DNA of 64,000 nt, from contig NC_081186.1 of NCBI RefSeq assembly GCF_029867415.1, positions 26,787,915 through 26,851,914 on the forward strand, written 5' to 3'. This stretch comes from Vicia villosa (lineage: Eukaryota > Streptophyta > Magnoliopsida > Fabales > Fabaceae). The position numbers and the translations under genes are program-made. Under the pieces are notes generated by a model. It had not been told where the DNA came from. It did no database searches and saw only the letters and a list, made by a program, of their open reading frames with translations. Of the stretch, positions 1-10,568 are shown in pieces (within the stretch, counting starts at the first letter, position 1; each line of letters opens with the position of its first letter).

Positions 1-1399
1 CCCCTGATGGATTGAGCGAACGTACCATTCCCCTTGTATACGTAGGAGACGTTGCTTCTCGGAGTAATCTTGTCTATCGGGATGACTTCCAGTCATTAGT
101 TATACCCTGTGTAAGTTCTTTCTGATGCTAACATTTGAAATTATGTAGCAGAATATGTTTAATAATGAATTCATGAGATGCAATGCATACGTTTGTCTTG
201 AGTTTTTGAAAAACGTTAAAACAGGAGATGTAAAAGTGTGATGTTCGTAAAAAAACATGATATTTGTAACAACGTGATGTTTGTAAAAACAGGATATCAA
301 CTTAACATTTGTAGTAAACCTTAAGGAGTCGGGATACCTTTGTTGTGACAGTATGCTTTCGAACTAACCATGCTTCAGTTAGGACTTTCAAGGGTTGTAA
401 CGTGGCTTGGTTCGCGGTTTAAGAAACAAAGGATAAAGGCTCAAAATTTGATTGTACCCACCCCTCTTCGTGATGATCTTCGATCCTAAGCTCAGTTAAT
501 TCAACTTATGCATTCAGGTTCCAAGAGACTTTTGGATTTGCACCTTTGATAATGATGATGGTTCACAAGCAAGGAAAGCTTTTGAGATGGCAGTCGCTTC
601 TTCCTTTGGTAGTCACAACATTGTGTTGTATATTGACTTCTCTTTTTTCATCTTTTTGATATCCCTAACTTTTGCCTGAACTGTTTATTTCGGAGCTTAC
701 AGTCAGCGGGATGCCTTGATTTTGCCTAAGTCGTCTTTTGATTTTTGACTTAGCAGGCTTTTCTTTGTATATATATTTTTCATTTTTTCTTTTGAAGATA
801 TTGACTGTCTTGTTTGATGATTGACGAACCATCATTGTCTTTTGATTGACATCTCCAACACTTCTTTGATGTGTGCGGATGACCGTTTGTGATTGAAGCC
901 TTTGTTGAAAGGTGTACTGAATGATTCTCTTAAACTAGAATGCACAGCCAAATTAACTGAGAACTACCATGCCCCAGGTTATGATCAAGGGTTTTAATTA
1001 GTACAAGAAATAAACTTCTACTTCTTAGGCTCAAAGGGGTTGACGAGGGATTAACATCCTTATATCTCCACTGTTTAGGAATTGAAACAATGCCTGTACA
1101 TCGTCAGCATAGTCCGCTCAAAAGCATACTGTATGAGGTTGCGGTATCGTTTTCGTCATCCTCCCTCAAAAGGTATACAGCTTTAGCCAGAGTTGAGTAT
1201 CATAAAACATATGCAAAGTAAAGACGTAATTTAAAATGAGCGATAACGAAATAATTTATTCAAGACAAATATATGCAATGCACTGATGATGATTATTAAA
1301 ACAGATAATGCCTATCATAATTCGAATGTTTAAACAAACAGAGAAGAAACATGCAAATGAAAGTAGATCTAATGATCCAAAAGTTCGTTCGTCGAGATG
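1..1399 (-). other. internal region of the minus-strand element, no intact ORF
   Basis: This stretch lies downstream of the gag fragment on the minus strand. I see no open frame of note and no recognisable pol motif. Positions of about 31-600 match 63428-64000 in the same orientation, so the stretch belongs to a repeated family. It may be non-coding element sequence or decayed pol; I cannot tell which. Confidence 0.5.
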
Positions 1400-1735
1400 T
1401 CAATCAATCTTGTCATGACTAGGCATAGGAGCGGTGATCACCACAGGGGTTTCAAGAGGGTTGGATTTGATTTCTCCGTCATTGATCAGATCTTGTATCT
1501 TATTCTTTAATGTCCAGCAATCGTTTATGTAATGTCCAAGACTGTTGGAATGGCACGCGCACCTCGCATTGGGTTTATAGTAGGTGTTAGAATTCTTAGG
1601 AGCATCCCTCAGAATAATCAATCTGATTTTCAACAGATGTTGTAATGCTTGAGCCAACGATATATTGATCTTGGTGAATTGACGCTTAGGTGCATCTGGC
1701 TTGCGTTGTTGTTGTGGAACTGGTGTAGGACATCA
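1400..1735 (-). pseudogene. gag fragment with zinc-knuckle-like motif
   Basis: The minus-strand translation carries a C-x2-H-x5-GH-x4-C type motif followed by a Leu/Lys-rich stretch (KNKIQDLI). This matches the C-terminal zinc-knuckle region of Tat/Ogre gag proteins, and the plus-strand Ogre gag has a comparable motif encoded near 13830. An open reading frame with a start covers 1400-1657, and gag-like sequence continues upstream to about 1735, where it meets a tandem repeat array. The N-terminal gag domain is missing. I call it a remnant rather than a gene because of its length and the abrupt repeat boundary. Confidence 0.65.
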
Positions 1736-2144
1736 GAACGAGTTATTCATGAAACCATATCTGAAGAGGAATGCCAGAACGGGTCGTACATTAGACCATA
1801 TCTAGAAGTAGGAAATCAGAACGAGTTATTCATTAAACCATATCTGAAGAGAACATCAGAACGAGCCATACACTAGACCATATCTGATGGAGGGTGTCAG
1901 AACGAATCGTACATTAGACCATATCTGATAGAGAATACCGGAACGGGTCGTACATTAGACCATATCTGGAAGTTGGAAATCAGAACGAGTTATTCATTAA
2001 ACCATATCTGAAGAGAACATCAGAACGAGCCATACATTAGACCATGTCTGATGAAGGGTGTCAGAACGAGTCGAACATTAGACCATATCTGATAGAGAAT
2101 ACCGGAACGGGTCGTACATTAGACCATATCTGATAGAGAATGCT
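1736..2144. repeat. minisatellite, about 41-bp units in a 164-bp higher-order repeat
   Basis: About ten units each begin with gaacg and contain a core like ttagaccatatctg. Unit lengths are 40, 41, 41 and 42 bp in a repeating order, so the same four variants recur every 164 bp. The array directly abuts the gag fragment. A degenerate relative is seen at about 62462-62535. Confidence 0.85.
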
Positions 2145-2690
2145 TGCTTGTTAGAGTCGATGAGTTATTCGACGAAGTTTTGGAATGTAAAAGGGCTTGT
2201 CAGAATGAATCTCCAGCTCGATTATATTTGAGACGAATGATTGTCGAGGCGGAACCTGAAAACAAAGTTAGAAATATGCAATGTCATGAATGCAAATGAA
2301 ATGTTTTCAAGGATCTTTAAGGAATTTAGTTAGCAGCATTGGAGAGTGATTCGGTCGCATATTTGTTTGAAGAATTACGACTTTTGTCTTTGAACATCCT
2401 TCTTTGAGAATCAAGCTCACCATATCGAGTGGGTCATCGCCTCTGATTCAGGATACATGGCTAGAGGAAAATAAATCCTCTTGCCCCTTTGATGGGTACG
2501 GTGTCTTTGAATTGGAAGGTACGTGGCCAAAGGAAAGTAAATCTTCTTGCCCCTAGTTAGGAATTCCGTCCTTGATAAGAGATTGTGCACTTTGAATCCC
2601 TAAGATCCTTGAAAGGGTTAGTTTACAGGTGATGTTATGATGTTATGATGTCATGCAGATGCAATGCATTAAGTAAGGCATAAGGTCATA
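2145..2690 (-). other. repeat-rich leader of the minus-strand element, no gene seen
   Basis: No open frame is supported here. A pair of related segments near 2450-2500 and 2515-2560 repeats the motif aaataaatcctcttgcccc in variant form, so this stretch is locally duplicated sequence. Confidence 0.45.
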
Positions 2691-2876
2691 AGGACGAGAC
2701 GTCCTACAGGAAAGCCCTGCGAGGAAATAAAAGGTTAGAGCATAAGGTAACGAGGACGAGATGTCCTACAAGCAAATCTTGCAAGGAAATAGAAAGGTAG
2801 AGCATATGGTAATAAGGACGAAATGTCCTACAAGCAAATCCTGCAAGGAAACCAAAAGGTTAGATAACAAGCAAGT
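2691..2876. repeat. three tandem units of about 62 bp
   Basis: Three copies begin aggacga and carry a small hairpin with stem AGGAC/GTCCT, loop gagac, gagat or gaaat. Next comes a gcaagg-containing segment and an aaggttaga segment. The repeat lies in the leader of the minus-strand element. Overlapping open frames on either strand here are by-products of the repeat. Confidence 0.75.
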
Positions 2877-3465
2877 CACACAAGAGTCCTTAAGTTTAAA
2901 GGCTTGCATGAAGTATGACCAGGTGACTACCCTTCCCCCAAAGGTACTTCTAGGGATAAGGATGATATCAGCAACGGGTTCTACCAGGTGACCCAGAATT
3001 GTCAGCCCTTCTAAAGCACCCTCGAACATGGTACATGCATACCACGCAATGATACTTTGAGAAAGAACCTATCTGAGTTGTAGTATCGGGTAGCGACTAT
3101 GCCCTTAACATGCATCAAGAGTAGTCCTCCCACTACGTTCCTAAAGGCCAAGATGGGTTGAAGGTGACTAAAGGTCCCTGAGCTCCGACGCACCCAAAGA
3201 TACATGCGTAAACCTCTCTCATGCAAAAGAGGTACACAATAACCAATGGAGGCCTAACTCAAGCGCGAACTTCATTTTGACCAATCCCAAGCATGCACAA
3301 GGGAGGTCTCCATGACTATGCCGCTCCTATCTTAAGGTGCACTCGAATCCGGGTATAGGATTTATCTTCCATTCAATACCCAAAACAATCTTGGAAAATA
3401 AAGCAAACAAACAAACAATAAAGTGATCCTAAACTCTAAGGTAACCCCTCTTTTATTCGAAAGCT
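2877..3465 (-). other. leader between PBS and tandem repeats, no gene seen
   Basis: On the minus strand this follows the PBS. It shares the phrase aaatcctatacccggatt with the leader of the plus-strand Ogre near 10029-10046, which supports the family assignment. No coding sequence is supported. Confidence 0.5.
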
Positions 3466-3483
3466 TCCCCAGCAGAGTCGCCA
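3466..3483 (-). other. primer binding site (minus strand)
   Basis: The minus-strand sequence tggcgactctgctgggga lies four bases inside the end of the LTR. It matches the PBS described for Ogre and related Tat elements, which is complementary to tRNA-Arg. The plus-strand Ogre has the same site with one difference at 9809-9826. Confidence 0.85.
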
Positions 3484-5270
3484 GTTCTGTAATACGGTGA
3501 ACTGACTTTTTATCGATCGAAATGTCGCGGTTAAGCATGAGTCGCCACCGACTTTTATTTTATCCAAACTAAATCGGAAAGGCTAAAAGAAACAGAAAAA
3601 AACCTTTTAAAGAAATCTGAGTTCGGGGGGTAATTTATGCAAAGGGAAGGTGTAAGGCACCCTTTGCATCCATGGTTTTCCATGGGCTCTTAATTGCTTT
3701 GCTTGCTCGTTTGTTTAGAAAATGTAGATGAAAGAGATAGGGACTTTAGCTTGTGAATAAGCGTTGCCCTTTTGAAAAATTATGAGAAAGAATGAAAAGA
3801 TTTGAGCATTGCAAGGCAATTAGGGGCAATTACCTTAAACTCAGATGATAGGTCTCTTTTTAGCCTTTCAGAATGAAAGGGTCTATCCTTGCCATAAGAG
3901 GGCAGGAAGCCTTTCGTTTGGAGGTTGAAGGGTCATCGAAGCATCCTTTGCCATAAGACTGTCCCATGCCATAGAAGGGCAGGTAGTCTAAGGCAAGGAT
4001 CAGAATAAGCCATTTTTCGTTATGCAACCAGAAGATACCTCAGCCTTTTTCCGTAGGCAACTTCCGAGGGTCGAGGTCATATTGTGTATCGAAGGCAGCA
4101 TCATTTAGGGTCGTATGACCTTTGATTATCGAGGCAGCATGGCTGAGGTATCCTCATATTCGAGGGACGAGGCTTATTCTGCAAGACACAAAGGCAACAT
4201 GCAGCAGGCAACAAGCAACAAGGCAACAGAGAGGTTACCCCAAAAGGGTGCGTGTGTGCAACAATCACGTGGTTCAATTCAGTTATTTATCTTGTAATTA
4301 ATTATCTACATTGATTTAAGGCTTGCACTCCCTAAGATTACTACCCACGCATTAATATAAAGCAATAAAGGGGGCGGGAAATTGTAACCAGCGGATCCCT
4401 TAATAGGGTTTGACATAAGTAATAATATACAAAGAAAAAATATCTAGGTTAGGGTTTTAGGGTTACCAATGTAGCTTTGGCAATTATCGAACCCTGAAAA
4501 GGCAAACAAAATAAAAATGGGGTGAGTGTATGGCTAATTCAGAGGCGAACATCTCTAACCCTAAAATAAGAAGGTCGAGACAATAAATTGAAATGAGTAA
4601 ATAAATGAAAAGGTACTTAACTTTTTGCATTTGATCTGATATGGTTAGTGGTCGGAGGATATTTAATTAACCCTGAAAATTAGGCATGCAGAAGAGAAAT
4701 GTTAGTGCATGAACGATCTACAAACCTTAAAAGTTTACAAACCCCTTAAAAAATTTACAAACCCTAAAGGTTTAAGAAAACTTATTGTGACCTTAAAAGG
4801 TTTATAAGACTTAATAATACGTTAGTGGATAACACCTACCAGAATCATGGTTTAAGGCATATGATAAATTTAATTAGCCCAAAATTAAATTGTTGCCCAA
4901 AAATAATTATTAAAAATTTGTTTAATATTATAAGAAAAAAAATCGAATTTTTGATTAAAAATAAATTGTTATATTAATAAAGTGAAATGTTTTAATAAAA
5001 TACATTGAATAAATAGAATAAAAGAAGAAAGGAGAAGTAATAAAAAAAAAAGGAAAAGAAAACAAATAAAACAAAAGAGTATATTAAAAAAAAGCTTAGC
5101 TTCGATCATATGTGATGAGCCCATGAGGGTATATGGTGAGGAAGCATCATCTGGTTCGTCAGATTTGAATTCGTTGGAGAGCCAAGGGCTGATAAACGAA
5201 GGTGCATGATAGGCTATGTGCGCTGGGTGTAGGCAATCTGTGAGCAAATGTCTTTGAAAAATAAAATCTT

Positions 5271-5336
5271 GTGACCTGGGGATCGAACCCCTTGCCTGCT
5301 GGTCACATGGGTCTCTTGATTGCCAGCTGAGCCAAG
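5271..5336 (-). other. tRNA-like Pol III promoter module in the LTR
   Basis: The minus strand shows a box A-like TGGCTCAGCTGG and, about 31 bases later, a box B GGTTCGATCCC that fits the consensus. A T-rich stretch follows (TTTTATTTTT near 5255-5265). The acceptor arms do not form a proper stem, so this is not an intact tRNA gene. It could be a tRNA-derived SINE head or a captured tRNA relic. Confidence 0.6.
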
Positions 5337-6130
5337 TTTACAAGTCGCTAATAAGATAACAATAAATCAATAAATATAAAAACGAACGCTAAAGGCAAAT
5401 TGAGGAAAAGTCAAAGTGGACCCCCCTTGTTTCTTGTGCCATCCAATGAGAATGGAGAGAGAAAGTCAGAACATTTGACCGCCCAATGAAATTGCAGCGC
5501 ACGCGAGGAGAGAGAAATAAGGAGTGGACCAGCCAATAGCGTTGCTTGAAGGGGCCACGCATGCAGTCAGCGGATCCCTCGCCTGAAGACCGCCGCGAAC
5601 CACCTTCTTCTCCGGCGAGTCCATCCCTGCGACCTGCAAAAATAAACAGAATAAATACGGAAACGATACCTTACCCCCCTATTTCAGACCTTGCGAATCT
5701 AATGATAGTGTCCGTTTGTCCTGAAAGTGCCCGGATTTTGAGATACGAAGCCCCACGTTTTTGGAGCCCTAACAATGGTAGGCTGTGATTCGAACCGTTA
5801 AGCTCACATGTTGTACGTCAAACCTGCCCTAAATAAGCTCTTGGACATGAACAAACACATAAAACACGTCAACGATGCATGGAAAGTAAAAACGAATACA
5901 AGAATTTTCACCAAACCGGAGCATTCAAAAGGTGCGATTCAGGGACTCTCTGAGATCGTGAAAGGGCTTGGATTGTCCGCTGGGCGTCTCAGGAGAATGA
6001 ATAGGTCATTGGCTTCGATTGAAATCACCAGGAAAGTTGACTTTTGCATTGCCCTAGACTTGCAAAATTTTGGCGAGTTGGTTAGGGTTTATTGAGTGAA
6101 TCCTCTCCCCTTTGCCATCTGCACTTGTTT

Positions 6131-6142
6131 TGTATTTATATG
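6131..6142 (-). promoter_or_regulatory. TATA-like box in the minus-strand LTR
   Basis: The minus-strand sequence catataaataca fits a plant TATA box. It lies about 1.16 kb from the LTR start, a plausible U3 position. It is assigned by motif only. Confidence 0.45.
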
Positions 6143-7297
6143 AGACTGATTAGGGCAACTAAAACCTGACCAAATCTTCTTGAATCTTGATTTGCAAGTT
6201 TGAGAAATTTGATTAAAAATATGCTTTAGAAATTTCCAATTATGGCCAATATTGACTCAATCTTCTCCCAATCATATTTGCACGAAATTACATTGGATGT
6301 GGAGAATATTTGCTGATCAAAATAGGTCCAAACCATATCTTTGATAGAATATTTGATTTTTTAGTAATTTATTTGTTTTTAATCATTTTTAAATGATTTA
6401 AAAAGTCAAAATAAATCACATAAATCAAAGAAATTCGTGGGAAATAGTTTATGGGCTCCTAATGCCATGAGGAACAAGCTTGGATTTTTAACAACATAGG
6501 CCCATTAGCAAAAAATTCAAAATTCCTTCATATTTTCCCCTCAAAAATAGCTCAACTTTGCCAAGGCTTACTTCTCTCAATTTTTGAGGTATGGAAGGGT
6601 TCTAGGACTTTTTAGAAACCTTGAAGAGTCCTCTAACCAGTGTCTTTGGTTCCATATCAAAATTATTTTCCATTCTCATTTTATACCCTTTTGGAAAAAG
6701 TGTCTTCTTGTTGACTTTTGAAAAGGACCTATAATGTATGAAGCCATATCTCTTAGATCATTGACCTATGAGCTCTGATTCTCGGACCATTGGATAGAGG
6801 AATGAATTCCCTTCAAAATGAGCTTTGGTGGGAATTTTTCTGATGAAGTATGAATATTTGGTGAATTTTCAAAGTTTGGTTGACTCTTTCAGTTCATGCC
6901 AGAAATAGTAACTTTTGACTTTTGACTTTTTTGATCTTTCAAATCATCATCGTGATCAATCCTTGATCAAATGATGATTTTAGGGTTATGAGGATGTTGT
7001 TGACCAAATATCTTGAGTTTTGACTGTATAATGACTGTTTTGTCCTTGGGTGTCGACTGTTGACCTAATCAGGATTTGAGGGACTAAATTTGCTCTGTTC
7101 GACTTGAAACTTTATATGGAGATACTTTGGGATGTTAGTGACCCTATGGAACCACCTTGAGCCATTGATTCAATGATTTTCCTCTGAATTATTCAAACCC
7201 TAGTTTAGAACTTCTGTGTGGGAGACTGTGTTTTGGGAGCTTTGTCTTTTGATTTGGTTTTGTGTATGAAAAATAGCATGGGCAAATTTTGGGGTAT

Positions 7298-7301
<4 letters not shown>

Positions 7302-7347
<46 letters not shown>
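7302..7347. repeat. (TA)n microsatellite at an insertion junction
   Basis: About 46 bp of alternating TA separate the minus-strand LTR from the plus-strand Ogre LTR. The same tract lies within the Ogre LTR copies at 26194-26219 and 59955-59982, where it is shorter. The minus-strand element therefore inserted into this microsatellite. Confidence 0.9.
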
Positions 7348-7349
<2 letters not shown>

Positions 7350-7371
7350 AATATGACCTAGGATTGAGAAT

Positions 7372-7521
7372 GTCTTCCCGGTGAAGGCTCTTTCCTAATT
7401 AGAGATCTGTAGTTCAAACCCCCAAGATGAATTATTCCCGGTGAAACATCTTAGCAAAAGCCTTAGAACAAAAACTAGGACACATCCACCCAAAGAGGAA
7501 TTATTCCCGGTGAAACCTCTT
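7372..7521 (+). repeat. three hairpins with CCGGTGA in the loop, 5' LTR
   Basis: Stem GTCTTC/GAAGGC flanks ccggt at 7372-7388. Stem AAGATG/CATCTT occurs at 7424-7429 and 7447-7452. Stem AAGAGG/CCTCTT occurs at 7493-7498 and 7516-7521. The last two share a 17-base loop containing ttcccggtgaaa. The stems differ yet remain complementary. Confidence 0.7.
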
Positions 7522-7566
7522 ACCCATTTGCTTAGAGCCAAAATAAGTTCAAAACCACATAGCTTT

Positions 7567-9272
7567 CTCTTGCGCTATAACAAGGACCCTCGATGACCCT
7601 CTATTAGCCTCCTCTTGGGCTTTGTACAAGGACCCACAGGCTTCTTAAAAGCATTTCCAGCTTCCTCTTGAGCTTGTATACAAGGACCCATCAGGTTTCT
7701 TATAAACATAGGAACAGGTCTTTAGTTACCTTTTAGCCTATCCCGGTGAGTTTCTTCCATTCTTTAAACCAGACTTTAAACAAGCTAAGATTGTCTCAAT
7801 CTCATATTGAGTACACTTTTTGGAATGAGAGACATGGACAGTCTCTGTCACCCTTATCTTCATCAATCTTCCTTAGCAGAGTCTAGGATCCATATTTGCT
7901 TATTCTCAGCAAGAGTCAGCCTTAATCTTGAGCTTTAAAACAAGAAGTATCCATTAGTTAATCTTTCTGCCATAACAAAAACCCCTGGAAAGGGTTAGCC
8001 TCCACACATTCTTTCATTTCAACAAAAACCCCTGGAAAGGGTCAGCCTCCAAAATCACTCCTTCAAATCCAAAAATTCATTCTTTCAAAAAGATAAATTC
8101 CCCAAAAGAGTCAAAACCCCTGGAAAGGGTTAGCCTCCAAAAACATGATAAAAATCCAGTCTTTTAATAGACTATTTCTTCAGCTGAGTCAAAATCCCTG
8201 GAAAGGGTTAGCTTCCAAAAACCATAAAAATAAATCAGTTTGTTAAATCCTCTAGCAGAATAAAACTCCCCCAGTGAGTCCTTCACCATCAAATAGCCTC
8301 AACCTTGGGCTTTGTACAAGGCAGATAAACCACATTTCCTATGTCAAAGATTCCTAACCTCAAGGATCTTTCCCCATAGAGTCTTCCATACTCAGTTTCT
8401 TTAAGAGTCCGCCACAACCTTGGGCTTTGTACAAGGCAGAAGATAATCTTTCCCTAGCTAGAGTAGCCACAACCTTGGGCTTCATACAAGGCACAAATTA
8501 ATAACTTCCTCAGTTAAGAGTAGCCACAACCTTGGGCTTTGTACAAGGCACACAAATAGAGTCATCCATAGTCTTAAAAATTCAGTTTTCCTCAGCAGTC
8601 AGCCACAACCTTGGGCTTCATACAAGGCACACAAAAATAGAGTCTCCCTAAGTAGAGTCAGCCACAATTCTGGGCTTTGTACAGAACACCAAATAAAAAT
8701 CATCAAATAAATACTCTCCAACTAGAGTCAGCCTCAATTCTGGGCTTTGTACAGAACACAAAAAACTCCTTAGTTTAAATTCTCCCCAGTAGAGTTATCT
8801 TTCAATAAGTCAATAAAACCAATCAAAAGCCTCAAGCTTGGGCCTCATTCAAGCCAGCTAGAAAAACAAATCTTTCAAACAACAGATAGACATAGCTCAT
8901 CTTCATAGGTAGATATTTCTCTTATCTCACCACAAACAAACAATCATTTCAAACAATCATCATTTCAAACAAATCATCATTCTCCCATTTAGGACACTGA
9001 AAGGCATGCTCTGGCAACACACCCAGACTTGTACGACCCTTTCCCTAATTTGGTTGAGAATCTTTCATTTTAGAGGCACGATGGCTGTCATACTTGATCA
9101 ACCAAGTAGACTCCCCTCTTAATGAAACATCATTTTTTTTAGCTTTTCTGTCACTTTTAAAATGTTTGTGGTGGAATAGTAGAAATACCTCTCCGTAAAG
9201 ATGATTGCATGTCTCTTTATTGTAAACAGAGATTTAATTCAAAGCTTCAACCTTGAGCTTCAAGCAAGGCAC
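7567..9272 (+). repeat. dispersed array of TTG-GGCTTTGTA-CAA hairpins, 5' LTR
   Basis: At least a dozen short inverted repeats share a loop like ggctttgta or ggcttcata. Stems include CCTTG/CAAGG (8418-8436 and others), TTCTG/CAGAA (8668-8686 and 8738-8756), GCTTG/CAAGC (8836-8854) and TCTTG/CAAGA (7926-7945). Equivalent arrays lie in the LTR copies at about 26440-28150 and 60205-61915. Confidence 0.75.
7978..8215 (+). repeat. four copies of a CCCTGGAAAGGG hairpin repeat
   Basis: Four copies of a motif like aacccctggaaagggttagc, separated by about 45-90 bp, lie near 7978, 8026, 8113 and 8190. Each folds as an AACCC/GGGTT-type stem around a GGAA loop. The same repeats occur in the other LTR copies. 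Confidence 0.7.
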
Positions 9273-9808
9273 CAAAAATCTTTTAAAATCCCTAACTAGT
9301 TCCCCGAACTACATTAAGCTCTGACTTCCATTAGGGATATGTAGGCATGAGGTTCACAAGGAATCTCAGCGAGCTAATAAAATACCAAAAATAGTCAGTC
9401 TGTCTGTCTTTTTAAATCAATTCAAATTCTCTCTCCTAACACAAAGGAGAAACTTTCCCAATCATTAGCAACAAACACAATCACAATGACACAGAGAAGG
9501 TTCCCGTAGAGTACTACGGATATGTAGGGTGCTTAAACTCTTCCCTATGTATAACCGACCCCCGGACTCCAGAATTTCTAGTCTAGGTGAACCCCCACAC
9601 TTAGCAAACTCCTAGGGTTTATTTGAGATCTTTTTCCCCTCTCCTACTCGTTAGGACAATTAAAAAGTTCGTGTGATATCGTAGGAAGAACTGAAACAAA
9701 ATTCATCCCGCCACGGGCGCGTTCTCCTTCCAAATTTCGCGTGAAGGGTCTAGCGTGCCGTCCTCCCAAGTGAAACGAGGAGGTAAAAAAAATGACACCA
9801 CAGAAAAA

Positions 9809-9826
9809 TGGCAACTCTGCTGGGGA
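9809..9826 (+). other. Ogre primer binding site
   Basis: The sequence tggcaactctgctgggga lies six bases after the LTR end. It matches the tRNA-Arg-type PBS of Ogre elements with one change relative to the copy on the minus strand at 3466-3483. Confidence 0.85.
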
Positions 9827-10568
9827 TATAAGTGTTAAAAACCTTGGTTTTTCATCCAAACCAATGGTTGACCTGTTGCTGGTCCAGCCCCAATGAGGAA
9901 TTAGGGATGCCAAATTCCCCCTCAAACAAGAGAGGTCCGGCCTAACCTCTGTGTCATTTCATGTGATTGTTGCATATATATTTGTTTATTTTGTTTATTC
10001 TGTATCGGGAAAGGGCTTGATTCCCCCTTGAGGTGAGAAATCCTATACCCGGATTTGAGTGCAACATAAGATAGGATGGAGGATGTCTTCTCGGTGAAGG
10101 CCCTCTAATCTTGTTTCCCAAATCTACTCTTGGGATTTGCCTGGCTGGTTGTGATTAACTGCGCCAATGCATTCCGAGATTGATTTGTACCAGGAGGACC
10201 TAGAAACACATTAACCCCACTTAAAGCCTTTTTTAGGACGTAGAGCGGTGATTATGAAAGTAATTGTCACGCAGATACTACACTCAGAGAAAACTCTCTT
10301 ATAGATACCAGTCAACGTATCTTTAAGGTTGAGCAAAAACTCTGAGATCCCTAGAACCCGTTCTATAGGTACAAAAATCCTTATCCTTAGTTTACCATTG
10401 GGGCGAGGTTTGCGTTGTGACATCATGACCACTATACCCTTCTACGCCATGTTTGTTTAAAAACTCTTGTGTGTGCATTCATGCATTCATGCATCATTCA
10501 TCATAATAATTAAAACCAAAAAGAGTCTTTTTCGAGTCGTTTTTCAAGGAAACTAAATAACGAACGTT
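9827..10568 (+). other. Ogre leader between PBS and ORF1
   Basis: No coding sequence is supported. The leader contains another hairpin of the LTR type, GTCTTC/GAAGGC at 10085-10101, and the phrase aaatcctatacccggatt shared with the minus-strand element. Packaging or dimerisation signals would be expected in such a region, but none is demonstrated. Confidence 0.6.

Larger units (their letters stand above)
1..7301 (-). mobile_element. Ogre-like Ty3/gypsy element, minus strand, 5' part only
   Basis: Read on the minus strand, an LTR starts at 7301 with TGTCATACCCC and ends near 3488. A PBS follows at once, then a leader, tandem repeats and a gag fragment. The element runs off the left edge of the window, so its 3' half is not visible. 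The LTR start resembles that of the plus-strand Ogre at 22740, and both leaders share a short stretch near their PBS, so the two belong to related families. The element abuts the (TA)n tract of the plus-strand Ogre LTR, which indicates insertion there. Coding content in view is only a gag remnant. Confidence 0.8.
3488..7301 (-). repeat. LTR of the minus-strand Ogre-like element, 3.8 kb
   Basis: On the minus strand the LTR starts TGTCATACCCC at 7301 and ends CGTATTACA at 3488, followed by GAAC and the PBS. It contains a TATA-like box near 6131-6142 and a tRNA-like module near 5271-5336. Open frames inside it (such as 5546-5788 and 5808-6095, plus strand) are antisense to the element and show no recognisable domain. 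Confidence 0.8.
7302..9802 (+). repeat. Ogre 5' LTR, downstream part
   Basis: This matches 26194 onward and 59955 onward almost throughout. It ends in CACCACA at 9802, six bases before the PBS. The upstream 3.45 kb, equivalent to 22740-26193, is beyond the left edge. By eye it carries slightly more private differences than the two right-hand copies. The sequence is full of short inverted repeats described separately. Confidence 0.88.

Noticed and set aside
1736..2144. Regular repeats resembling a CRISPR array
   Set aside because: The units are contiguous, with diverged copies and no unique spacers, and the DNA is from a plant; it is a minisatellite.
5546..6095. Two plus-strand open frames of 80 and 95 codons
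   Set aside because: They are antisense inside the minus-strand LTR, without recognisable features.
9644..9925. Minus-strand open frame across the Ogre LTR end and PBS
   Set aside because: It crosses the LTR boundary and PBS and is antisense to the element; a shadow.
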